Positions 41,631 to 49,807 of a DNA stretch of 64,000 nt are shown one piece after another. Both the position numbers and the translations under genes were made by a program. Source of the DNA: an uncultured Gammaproteobacteria bacterium (GTDB taxonomy: Bacteria; Pseudomonadota; Gammaproteobacteria; Eutrophobiales; Eutrophobiaceae); contig CATOTD010000014.1 of assembly GCA_951812995.1 (NCBI GenBank), positions 1 through 64,000 of the forward strand, in the 5' to 3' direction. The notes below the pieces were generated by a model. That model was not told the DNA's origin, did no database searches, and saw nothing but the letters and a program-made list of their open reading frames with translations. Within the stretch, counting starts at the first letter, position 1; every line of letters starts with the position of its first letter.

Positions 41631-41657
41631 AGAGGGTTCAAATCCCGCTCTCCGTCA
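41631..41657 (+). other. tRNA 3'-end-like sequence
   Basis: AGAGGGTTCAAATCCCGCTC followed by TCCGTCA resembles the T-arm and acceptor end of a tRNA and is close to the 3' end of the tRNA-Ser at 39.9 kb. The rest of a tRNA is absent. It could be an attachment site left by an integrated element or a tRNA remnant. Confidence 0.35.
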
Positions 41658-42611
41658 TTAATACTTTCTTGTAATGCAGTTAAGGCATATTTGTAGTTAT
41701 AACAAATATATTTTTACTATATTGTTTATTCTTATTTAAGGTGCCAGTTGAGGAGGTTTTTATATCCATTTCCATAATGTTTAATCCTTTTTTGATGATG
41801 TGCATACCTATCCCATTACCAGCCATATCTTTGGTATTAGCTCCAGAAAAACCAAGGTTAAAAATATCTTGGTCGTCTTCTATAGTTAGGCTATGCATTT
41901 TTATTACTAATTCTTGATCTTTTGAGTATTGAAATATGATTTCATCCTCATCCCTTGAATATTTTGTGGCATTATCAAAAAAATGGTGCATGACTAAGTT
42001 AAATATTTTAAAGTCAATATTAATAGATGTTTCTTCATTAATACCTCCAAAATTAACTTTAATTTGTTTGCTTTGAAATGATTCTTTGAATGGATCATAA
42101 ATACTTAATAAGGTTTTCTTAAGTGGGTGAGTTTTAATGTCTGTAATTGTTTTATTAGTGAGTATATTTAAACTATCAAGATGAAAGTCAAGTTCCTCTA
42201 TTCTCTTTCCTAAATGACAAATCATATCAGCAATTTTATTTTCATCATGTGAGCTTAAATTTAAAATCACTTGATTTATTCTAGTGTCCTGAGTGCCTTG
42301 TTTAGCGTTTTTAATGTAAGGTTCTATCTTTTGGGCCATTTTGGCTTGTATAGTTGATACAGTATGAATGTTAGCTAATAAATGCAGTTCATAGTGATTG
42401 CACAAGCCAGTGATAAGATCATAAATTACCGAAGATACTTTACTAAAAGTTTTTTTGCTTTTTAATAAATCAGAATCATCGGTAACTATCCAAATATTAT
42501 TACCATTAACTTTTCTGAAATAGCTCCTCTTGCCGCTTTCTAGTTTATTTTTGTTTGGGGAATTATATACTTAACTCCAACTTCACTACAAAATACAAAC
42601 ACAATGATTTG

Positions 42612-42969
42612 TTAGTTTTTTCAAGTAACAAGCTCACCATGCTCACCTGTTACCTTATGCAATTTTTCAATTGCACTCCATTTTGGGTTAAACCATCTTT
42701 TCTTGTCTTTCGTTTGCACGCAACGACAATAAAAAGGTTTTTATCGGTTTTTTATCTTTGTTGAATACTGCAATATCAAGCGGATACTCTTTTTTGGTAT
42801 CAGATGGCCTTACTTTTACACGCCACTGTGGTCGTGTTTGTAATTGTTCTTTGGGGTATCCGTAATCTTCGACAAGTGTTTCGGAAAAGACTTGTACTGC
42901 TTCTACTTCTTCTGGCGTAGCTTTTACTTCTTCACCACTTATATAGTCTTTGATGTAACCTTCTCTCAT
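42612..42969 (-). pseudogene. Type I restriction HsdR N-terminal-domain protein (passenger), frameshifted
   Basis: Starts at ATG 42969 (MREGYIKDYISGEEVKATPE) with AGGA upstream. It follows the HsdR_N nuclease-domain pattern VEDYGYPKEQLQTRPQWRV, then LDIAVFNKDKKP. A frame change near 42750 is needed to continue with FIVVACKRKTRKDGLTQ, which matches the D...(E/Q)xK nuclease core. A further frame gives WFNPKWSAIEKLHKVTGEHG up to a stop near 42612. It lies between the transposase and the left transposon end. Confidence 0.65.
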
Positions 42970-43009
42970 TATCGTCCTGTATATCCGCATTCTATTTCCA
43001 TTGCTTTGC

Positions 43010-43939
43010 TCATGCTAGCACCTCGCGATAGGTAATCCGTTTACCTATCGCGTTGCTTATAAGTGATTCTATACGTTGATTGGTTGGTAACTTACATGGT
43101 CCGTTATTCAGTCTAAAAGTCACTTCGTTCACATAGCGATGTAAGTGTTTAGTGCTGGCATGAGGCCATACCCCATACAGACCGCGTTTGAGTAAAGCCC
43201 AGACACTTTCAATGCTATTGGTATGAATGTTGTTTGAACCCACATATTCTCCCGCACTATGGGTTACCGTACCATGCTGATAAGCAGACTGTAAATGCTG
43301 ATATGACCTGTGTTCATCTGTGTAAATGGTGGCACCATATTCCACTGAACAGCCAATCTCTTTGTGCAGGGTCGGTATATCAGTTGATGGGATAGGCTTA
43401 GCCCTTGTGCGGCCACCGCGCTCACGCATTCCGACCACTACCTGCTTGCCAGCTACGCCACGGCCTGCGCGGACTTTCTTGTGTTTGTGTTTGTTATGTT
43501 CCTTCCCACCGATATAGGTCTCATCAATCTCAACAATGCCAGAAAGTAAATTATCTGTATTATCGTTACAGGTTTCACGAATGCGGGCCTGCATAAACCA
43601 GGCGGTCTTTTGAGTTACTCCGATTTGTTTAGATAACTGCAAGCTAGATATGCCCTTGCGCGAGGTGACAGTTAAGTAAATAGCATATAGCCATTTATGT
43701 AGTGGAACATGAGAACGTTCAAAGATAGTGCCGGTTCTCACCGTAAACTCACTCTTACAGTCCCGGCATAAGTAATATCCTGTCCGCTTTCCTTTGCGCG
43801 GGGTAATACGCTTAAATTCCCCACAATGAGGACAGGATATGTAATCTCTCCAGCGTTGTCCCTCAAAATACAATCTAGCGGCTTCAGCATCCGGAAACTG
43901 GCGAAATAACTCAAATGTGGATATGGTATTGTCTTTCAT
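43010..43939 (-). CDS. IS1595-family transposase, intact
   Basis: A 309-residue transposase with an N-terminal zinc ribbon (CPHCGEFKRITP...CRDC), the helix-turn-helix region SSLQLSKQIGVTQKTAWFMQ, and the ISXO2-like DDE core (IVEIDETYIGGKEHNKHKHK, TIYTDEHRSYQ and NIHTNSIESVWALLKRGLYG). The downstream end LNNGPCKLPTNQRIESLI is normal. A GGAGGG ribosome site precedes the ATG at 43939. It is probably still active, in contrast to all other transposases here. Confidence 0.93.
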   Translation of the reverse strand: MKDNTISTFELFRQFPDAEAARLYFEGQRWRDYISCPHCGEFKRITPRKGKRTGYYLCRDCKSEFTVRTGTIFERSHVPLHKWLYAIYLTVTSRKGISSLQLSKQIGVTQKTAWFMQARIRETCNDNTDNLLSGIVEIDETYIGGKEHNKHKHKKVRAGRGVAGKQVVVGMRERGGRTRAKPIPSTDIPTLHKEIGCSVEYGATIYTDEHRSYQHLQSAYQHGTVTHSAGEYVGSNNIHTNSIESVWALLKRGLYGVWPHASTKHLHRYVNEVTFRLNNGPCKLPTNQRIESLISNAIGKRITYREVLA

Positions 43940-44100
43940 TGATGACCCTCCGTTTTATTGCATTTTTATGTTAGATTATATGGGTTATCTATTGGAGTAA
44001 AATATATAATTCCCTTTGTTTGTACTAAATAAATCAGCATCTTCCTTTTTTATGGAATTAAAAATAATCTCGTCTTTATTGGTAGTTATTTGTAGATAAA

Positions 44101-44561
44101 TCATTTGTATTTATCAATTAATGCGATAAAAGTATCAATATCAGAGTTTTTAGGAATTGTATCATCAGCTATTTGAAAATCTGGAGTAAGACTAAATCTA
44201 GTATGCGCTGAAAATAGTATTATTGTTTTTTTCTTTCTGTATCTCTTTTTCAAGGCTTTTACTAAAGATAAACCTTCTTGCGAGCCAAAAGATTTTCCTA
44301 CACCCTTAAAATCTACAAAAATAATCCTTGCATTTTTGATTTTATCATTATTTTTTAATTCATCACTATCTTTAACATCTGTCATAGTTTCAACCTCATA
44401 ACCGTGGCTTTTTAGATTATCGACTATGGCAAAGTCTTTAAATTCGTCATCAATAAATAAATTCTTTTTTGTCGAAGCTTTCGTTTATAATAAAAAAATG
44501 AACTTATAACCGCACCCAAAATTGTAATAATGGCTGCTACTTTTTCTATTGATATATCCAT
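44101..44561 (-). pseudogene. Membrane-anchored receiver-domain protein, one frameshift
   Basis: Start at ATG 44561 after AGAGGT. One N-terminal transmembrane helix (VAAIITILGAVISSFFYY) is followed by a frame change in the AAACGAAAG stretch near 44483. After it comes a receiver-like domain: NLFIDDEFKDF (acidic pair), ARIIFVDFKGVGKSFGSQEG (presumed phospho-Asp), TIILFSAHTRF (Ser/Thr position) and IPKNSD (Lys). With the frame restored it is about 153 residues. The stop overlaps the start of the kinase-like gene (ATGA), so the two form a translationally coupled pair. Confidence 0.65.
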
Positions 44562-44677
44562 AATTATTACCTCTTTATTAAACTCTTGAGTAGCTTGCTT
44601 GTCCAGTGTGAGCAAGTAGCGGCTTTTCTTTACAGGACTTAACCGTTTTAGGTGCTCAATTTTTCTAGATTTGCTTT

Positions 44678-44896
44678 CTAAATTTGCCCGCCGATACCTT
44701 TAAATTTCTCAACAAACGCTACAATCTTTTGAAAAATGCCCTGTTTCTTAGATAAATACTGCAGATTTAGCGGACTCATTTTGGGCAGAATCGCATTCAA
44801 TTCTGTACCATTATCACTGGCAAATTCGCGTTTTATTGAGGTAGCTATATAACGTTTTGCGGCTTCGGTATTTAGATTTTCCGAATCAATAAGTGC
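44678..44896 (-). pseudogene. HsdR (type I restriction) C-terminal fragment
   Basis: Open frame of 72 codons without a start, reading [20 protein letters not shown], then [20 protein letters not shown] and [16 protein letters not shown] before TAG. This matches the C-terminal end of type I restriction endonuclease R subunits as I know the family. A TAG precedes it at 44897-44899. It suggests that a type I system once stood upstream of the signalling pair. Confidence 0.6.
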
Positions 44897-44899
44897 CTA

Positions 44900-45080
44900 C
44901 ACCTCACGTCATTGCTTCACTTGTATATGTGTGTGGTTGCTGTCAAAAATAGGCCCATAAATATAGGAATGTACCCGCAAAATTCGCTCGGCCCTGAAAC
45001 GAGCATTTGCTTAGCCATATTCGACTTGTTGGTTGTCTCGTTTTTAATCACCTATCAACCAATAGGCGAGGCGGTTTACA
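44900..45080. other. Intergenic, no feature recognised
   Basis: About 180 bp between the hsdR scrap and the end of the HlyD gene. I see nothing that I can name; it is the boundary between the restriction-related patch and the type I secretion locus. Confidence 0.3.
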
Positions 45081-46220
45081 CTATTTCTGAGTCAGTGCAC
45101 CATCAAAGGCACGCAACACCGGCTTTGCGATATAGCGCAATACCGAGCGTTTATCTATTTGCACATCCACAGCGGCCGTCATCCCCGGTTTCAGCGATTC
45201 AGACTTGAGTTTGGGATTGATCTGGTTTTGTTGTACATACACATGCGCACGATAATACACCGCAGACTGGCCTTCCGGGCCTTGCTCTGTCAGGGTATCG
45301 GAGCTGATATATTCAAGCGTACCTTCCAGTGCGCCGTATACCGTATAGTCGTAGGCATCGAGTTTGACGGTGGCGGGCAAGCCCAATTCAAGCTGCGCAA
45401 TATCGGCCGGGCTGATCTTGGTCTCTATAATCAAGTCGCCACCTGTGGGCGATATTTGCATGAGTTCATCGCCCTGTCGTAAAACACCGCCAAGTGTGTT
45501 GATGCGCAAATACTTTACAACGCCTGCTACTGGCGCCACGATATTGGTATGATCGAGTATGTCATTGCGCTGGTCGAGTTTGAATCGCTCAATGGCAATC
45601 GAATCTTGCACCTGGGTCATTTCTTTGCGTGCCGCCGTCGCATAGCGGTGTCGAGCCGCACTCAAACGGCCTTCCAGATCCAACACCTGACGTTGCAAGC
45701 GCATGACCTCTACCTGGCTGACATCGCCAGTCTCAAGCAAGTCTTGGTGCAGTGACCACTCACTACGGGCGACTTCCAGCCCATCTTCCAGTTTGCTGGC
45801 CTCATCTTGTAATGCCTGTCTATTTTGTATAAACAAGGCTTCTTGCGCCGCCACAATATCCGGATAATCAACGGCCAGATTGCCGAAATCCGGCTCACTG
45901 ACTTGAGCCTCGGCCTGGGCACGGATAAACGTCGCCTCCAGTGCCGCAAGGCGCGCACGACCTTCTTCAACACCGGCAACCGCACGGTCTTTTTCCAAGA
46001 CCGCAATGACATCACCGGCTTTGACTTCTTGTCCTTCCGATACATGCAACGCGGCCAAGACACCGCCATCGGCGACTTGAATCACCTGGGTGCGCTTCTC
46101 CGGTATAACCTGTCCCTGGGCGCGCACGGTTTGATCGACCTCAAACACAGAGGCCCATACCAAAAATGCGCCCACTAATAAAAGGATAAGACTGCTGGTT
46201 GCTTTTACTGGACTGGCCAT
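45081..46220 (-). CDS. Type I secretion membrane fusion protein (HlyD family)
   Basis: A 379-residue adaptor with one N-terminal membrane helix (SLILLLVGAFLVWASVF), split biotinyl-lipoyl halves (VIQVADGGVLAALHVSEGQE and HTNIVAPVAGVVKYLRINT), a long coiled-coil hairpin in between, and a beta-barrel end. It bridges the ABC transporter and the TolC-like channel across the periplasm. It is the last gene of the exporter operon, five bases after the ABC gene. The probable substrates are the two RTX proteins upstream. Confidence 0.95.
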   Translation of the reverse strand: MASPVKATSSLILLLVGAFLVWASVFEVDQTVRAQGQVIPEKRTQVIQVADGGVLAALHVSEGQEVKAGDVIAVLEKDRAVAGVEEGRARLAALEATFIRAQAEAQVSEPDFGNLAVDYPDIVAAQEALFIQNRQALQDEASKLEDGLEVARSEWSLHQDLLETGDVSQVEVMRLQRQVLDLEGRLSAARHRYATAARKEMTQVQDSIAIERFKLDQRNDILDHTNIVAPVAGVVKYLRINTLGGVLRQGDELMQISPTGGDLIIETKISPADIAQLELGLPATVKLDAYDYTVYGALEGTLEYISSDTLTEQGPEGQSAVYYRAHVYVQQNQINPKLKSESLKPGMTAAVDVQIDKRSVLRYIAKPVLRAFDGALTQK

Positions 46221-46225
46221 ATTCT

Positions 46226-48343
46226 TTACCTATTCACGGTTGGCGATTTTGTCTGTGCGGCCTTTGCCTGCGCGGCTTGGCGCAGTTTGGCCAAAACCTG
46301 ATCTTTGGGGCCATCCATCACGATCTGGTTGTTGGCCAACACGATGATTCGATTGGTCATAGTTAGCATGTGTGGTTTATGGGTCGCCAGCACCAGGGTA
46401 CTTTTATCGCCCATGGATTGCATCAAGGCATTGGCAACATACTGCTCCATGGCCTCATCCATGTGGGCAGTCGGCTCATCAAGTAACCAGATGACTGGCT
46501 CACGCAACAAGGCACGGGTAATATGCACCAACTGACGCTGACCACCCGAAAGACCAATGCCGCCTTCGAATATTTCTTGCTCCAGCCCCTTGGGGTGCGG
46601 TGTAATAACCGCCTGCATCAAACCACAACGCTCGGCTACCGCCAGTAGCTGATCATCGCCGGGATCGGCCAGCCCCAATATCAGATTATCGCGCAAGGTA
46701 CCAGCAAACAAGCGGCCTTCCTGCGGTACATAACCCATGTGCCGTGCCAGCAATGGCTTGGAAATATGGCTGATATCAACGCCATCGAGCAATACCCGCC
46801 CTTCGCTTGGTTTATACATGCCAGAGAGCAGGCGTAGTAACGTGGTTTTGCCAGAGCCCACCGATCCAATCACGCCGATCCTGTCGCCCGCGGACACGGC
46901 AAGCTGCGGCAACGCCAGAATAACGCTACCACGATAGCCGGCCTTTATTTTTTCACAAACATAATTACCGACCACATTTTCCACCATGATGGGTTTCGTG
47001 TCCTGCTCATGATCAAGCTGCAGTTTCCACAAGGTGTCGAGATCTCTGACCGACACCTTGGTATGCGCCCATTGGATGATTTGTTGCGGGACCATGGCCA
47101 CCGGTGCCAGTATCCGGCCGGACAAGATAGAACAGGCAATCAGCCCGCCCATGGTGAGATTACCGCTACTGATCTGTAGCGCACCAAAAGCGATCAGGGA
47201 GATATAGGACAACTGTTGAAAGGCGGCGATCAGATATTGCGAATGCTCGGTAATGTTGCGCATCAACAGCTCAAAATGGCGGGCTTCATCGGTAATATCA
47301 AGCCAACGGGACAACAACCGCCAGCCGCCCTGTCCGGATTTTATGGTCTCGGCCCCTTCAACGGATTCGACCAACAAGCCCGTCTTAAAATGCACAGCCG
47401 CAGTGATCTTGGCCGCCCAGTGTTGTACGCGGCGGTGATATAGCAGGCCGACCACTAGGCCGATGCACAAGAAAATGGCCGGTATGATTGCCAAATAGCC
47501 GCCAACCGTAAACAAAACGCCTAAAAACAGCAGTGCCATCGGGCCATCAATCACTAACTGGGTGGTCACGCCGACTAAAAACGTGCGCACGCTTTCATAA
47601 CCACGCAAGCGTTGCGCTAAAGCACCGACACTCGGCGGCAACTGATCTAAGCGCAATGCCAAAAATCGTGAATACACATTGCGGGCTAGGCGTTGGTCAA
47701 CGGCATCGGCCAGCCGTTGGTAGAGTCCGCAACGGATCCACTTGGCACTGGCCTCAACTAAAATGGCGATCAACACGCCGATGGTCAAGGCAATCAGGGT
47801 CGCGCTGGCACTGGTTGGCACCACTCGATCATACACCTGCATGGTGTAAAACGCGGTGGCTAATGCCATGACGTTAATCAATATCGTGCTGGTAAAGACC
47901 TCACGCAAAAGCGCCTTTTCAGCAAACAACTCGTCTTTTACTAGCTGGAAGGTCGGGCTTTCGCTGGCATCAAACGGCCTTGCCAAACGCAACCTAGCAA
48001 AACGATGATCCTCTAAACTGTCGTAGTGTTGCTCGCGCCACTTGTTTTCCTTTTCATCAAAAAATTCAACAGACCAGGCACCTAACTCATTTTGGCCAAT
48101 CAATGCCCCCCAGTTGCCTTGCTGGTCAAGTATCAGCATGGGTACACGCGAGGCATCGGGCTTATTCTGCCAACGGGGGCGCGACAATCCCAAGGCCTTG
48201 GTAATACCCAATAATTTAGTCTCAGGGCTGTCTGTTTCCGGTGCCTGGTTTACCGCATCGCGCAATGACAGCGGGTCTAGCGATTCGCGTTGCAATACGG
48301 CAATGCGCATCAGCGCAGTGACCAGCATGTCTTGATTAGTCAT
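46226..48343 (-). CDS. Type I secretion ABC transporter (LapB/HlyB type)
   Basis: A 705-residue fused permease-ATPase. Residues 1-130 form a degenerate C39 peptidase-like domain without the catalytic Cys. Six transmembrane segments span about 150-420. The nucleotide-binding domain has Walker A GSVGSGKTTLL, signature LSGGQRQLV, Walker B VIWLLDEPT and H-loop LATHKPHML. A non-cleaving N-terminal domain fits export of RTX adhesins with C-terminal signals. It sits between the TolC-like gene (three-base gap) and hlyD (five-base gap). Confidence 0.95.
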   Translation of the reverse strand: MTNQDMLVTALMRIAVLQRESLDPLSLRDAVNQAPETDSPETKLLGITKALGLSRPRWQNKPDASRVPMLILDQQGNWGALIGQNELGAWSVEFFDEKENKWREQHYDSLEDHRFARLRLARPFDASESPTFQLVKDELFAEKALLREVFTSTILINVMALATAFYTMQVYDRVVPTSASATLIALTIGVLIAILVEASAKWIRCGLYQRLADAVDQRLARNVYSRFLALRLDQLPPSVGALAQRLRGYESVRTFLVGVTTQLVIDGPMALLFLGVLFTVGGYLAIIPAIFLCIGLVVGLLYHRRVQHWAAKITAAVHFKTGLLVESVEGAETIKSGQGGWRLLSRWLDITDEARHFELLMRNITEHSQYLIAAFQQLSYISLIAFGALQISSGNLTMGGLIACSILSGRILAPVAMVPQQIIQWAHTKVSVRDLDTLWKLQLDHEQDTKPIMVENVVGNYVCEKIKAGYRGSVILALPQLAVSAGDRIGVIGSVGSGKTTLLRLLSGMYKPSEGRVLLDGVDISHISKPLLARHMGYVPQEGRLFAGTLRDNLILGLADPGDDQLLAVAERCGLMQAVITPHPKGLEQEIFEGGIGLSGGQRQLVHITRALLREPVIWLLDEPTAHMDEAMEQYVANALMQSMGDKSTLVLATHKPHMLTMTNRIIVLANNQIVMDGPKDQVLAKLRQAAQAKAAQTKSPTVNR

Positions 48344-48346
48344 GTG

Positions 48347-49654
48347 TCATAATCCTGAAAGTCCTTTCGTGTAAATATATAAGCGCCAGCTTGCAGACAA
48401 TTGTGCCGAATCCGCATCGGCCAATTGCACCTCGCTGGTGGCCAGCTCACGGCTGGCATTCATCAGGTCAAGCCAGCTCTTGGAGCCGGCCAGAAACTGG
48501 CGCTCGTAGGATGCCTGTATCAACTGTGCAGAAGCCACGACTTGTTTTATGATCGCAACGCGCTTTTGTGATGCCTGTAACACGGCATAACTGTTGCGCA
48601 CTTGTTCTTTGATAGCAAGGTGGGTGGCTCTGACTTGTGCCTCGGCGGATGCTAAAATCGCCTGAGCCTCGTTTATCCGACTCATAGTCGACAGCCCCGC
48701 ACCAAACCGGCTTTGTAAACCAAAAAATACTCGGGAATCCGAGTCGGCATCGAGTCGCGTGAAGTTGCCTTTCTGGTGTTCCAGTCTGACAAACACCTCC
48801 GGCCAATTATCGGCCTTGCGGGAACGGATGAGTGCCTTGGCGACCCGCGTTTCTTCCATTACCCTGCGCAATGACGGACTGGTTTGTTCGGCTTCGGCCA
48901 GGGCAGTCGTTATATCGGGTTCTGGCGGTAGCACTTGCGGCAATCTTTGCGCCAATCTCGCCTCAGCAAGTGGACTACCAAGTAATTGGCCAAGCTGCAA
49001 TAGGGCCGTTTCACGCGATACACCGGCTAGCGCAATGTCAGCCTGTACCAGCTTAATGCGCTCATTGGCAAGTTCCAGATCACTCCTACTGGAGGCACCG
49101 GCCGCTACTCGGCGGGCAATTTTATCGCGCAGGCGTTGATGTTCTCTAACACTGCGTTGCCAAGCCTCATACCTGAACCAGGCAGAGAGCCACCGACTGT
49201 AAGCCGCCACGATATCCAGCGACAACTGTAATTGTGCCTCGCCCAATGAGGCAAACGAGGCGTCCAACTGCGCCTGGGCTTGATCGAGGTCAGCACTGAG
49301 ACGGCCGGCAGTCCAGATCGGTTGCTGAATACGCAATACAGTCACCATATCGTCGCCAGCATAATTGCCATCCGTAGCACTGGCATCGACCAGTTCCACA
49401 GATACGGATGGGGTCGGCCATAATTGCCATTTTGCCGATTGCACATTCGCCCGGGACTGTTCCATTCTGGCACGGGCTATATCTACCTGTGGTGCATCCG
49501 CGATACCCTCGCGCAACAATTCAGGCAATAGCTCCGTATCGTTGAATGCCATGCCAGGTGTCGGCACCAGCAATGTGAGCACGAACAACCACAAACATAC
49601 GCACAGGCGACTCTGAAACGAGCACAACTGCGAGGTCATTATAAACATCTTCAT
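48347..49654 (-). CDS. TolC-family outer membrane channel for type I secretion
   Basis: A 435-residue outer-membrane efflux protein. It has a signal peptide (LFVLTLLVPTPGMA), two internally repeated long-helix domains (LLREGIADAPQVDIARARME and ALAEAEQTSPSLRRVMEETR) and the family ending of a strand-forming LSASWRLYIYTKGLSGL. It supplies the trimeric exit duct for the ABC/HlyD pair encoded immediately downstream. The intact exporter operon contrasts with the decayed Slam system at 17 kb. Confidence 0.93.
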   Translation of the reverse strand: MKMFIMTSQLCSFQSRLCVCLWLFVLTLLVPTPGMAFNDTELLPELLREGIADAPQVDIARARMEQSRANVQSAKWQLWPTPSVSVELVDASATDGNYAGDDMVTVLRIQQPIWTAGRLSADLDQAQAQLDASFASLGEAQLQLSLDIVAAYSRWLSAWFRYEAWQRSVREHQRLRDKIARRVAAGASSRSDLELANERIKLVQADIALAGVSRETALLQLGQLLGSPLAEARLAQRLPQVLPPEPDITTALAEAEQTSPSLRRVMEETRVAKALIRSRKADNWPEVFVRLEHQKGNFTRLDADSDSRVFFGLQSRFGAGLSTMSRINEAQAILASAEAQVRATHLAIKEQVRNSYAVLQASQKRVAIIKQVVASAQLIQASYERQFLAGSKSWLDLMNASRELATSEVQLADADSAQLSASWRLYIYTKGLSGL

Positions 49655-49807
49655 TTTATGTGTATTTTGTATGCCATTGATTGATAAAGCGGTTTATACA
49701 ATGTCGGGTACTGTGCAATATGACCGACAACATTTGCGGACAAACAACAGCCATATCCGATGTAATCATACGCATTAAAGGATTCATAAAAATCGGTTGG
49801 TATTTAC

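Larger units (their letters stand above)
42558..44014 (-). mobile_element. IS1595-family transposon with passenger gene, complete, 1457 bp
   Basis: Inverted ends GGGAATTATATA at 42558 and 44014 (the next bases, ACTCCAA, are also shared) are flanked by identical 8-bp target duplications TTTGTTTG (42550-42557 and 44015-44022). IS1595 elements generate 8-bp duplications. Inside are an intact transposase and a broken HsdR-N-domain gene in the same direction. It is the only element in the window with an evident target duplication and an intact transposase, so it is the most recent arrival. Confidence 0.92.
41680..44104 (-). pseudogene. Histidine-kinase-type ATPase, split by an IS1595 transposon
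   Basis: The gene starts at ATG 44104, overlapping the receiver gene's stop (ATGA), and reads MIYLQITTNKDEIIFNSIKK to DLFSTNK. It is interrupted at 44014-42558 and resumes in the same frame as NKLESGKRSYFRKVNGNNIW. Leaving out the transposon and one 8-bp target copy gives a 319-residue protein. Its C-terminal third is a HATPase domain: N-box HHFFDNATKYSRDEDE and G-box GNGIGMHIIKKG. A helical region with HTVSTIQAKM may be the dimerisation domain. There are no membrane segments. The surviving 41680-42405 ORF has only a TTG start. Confidence 0.85.
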
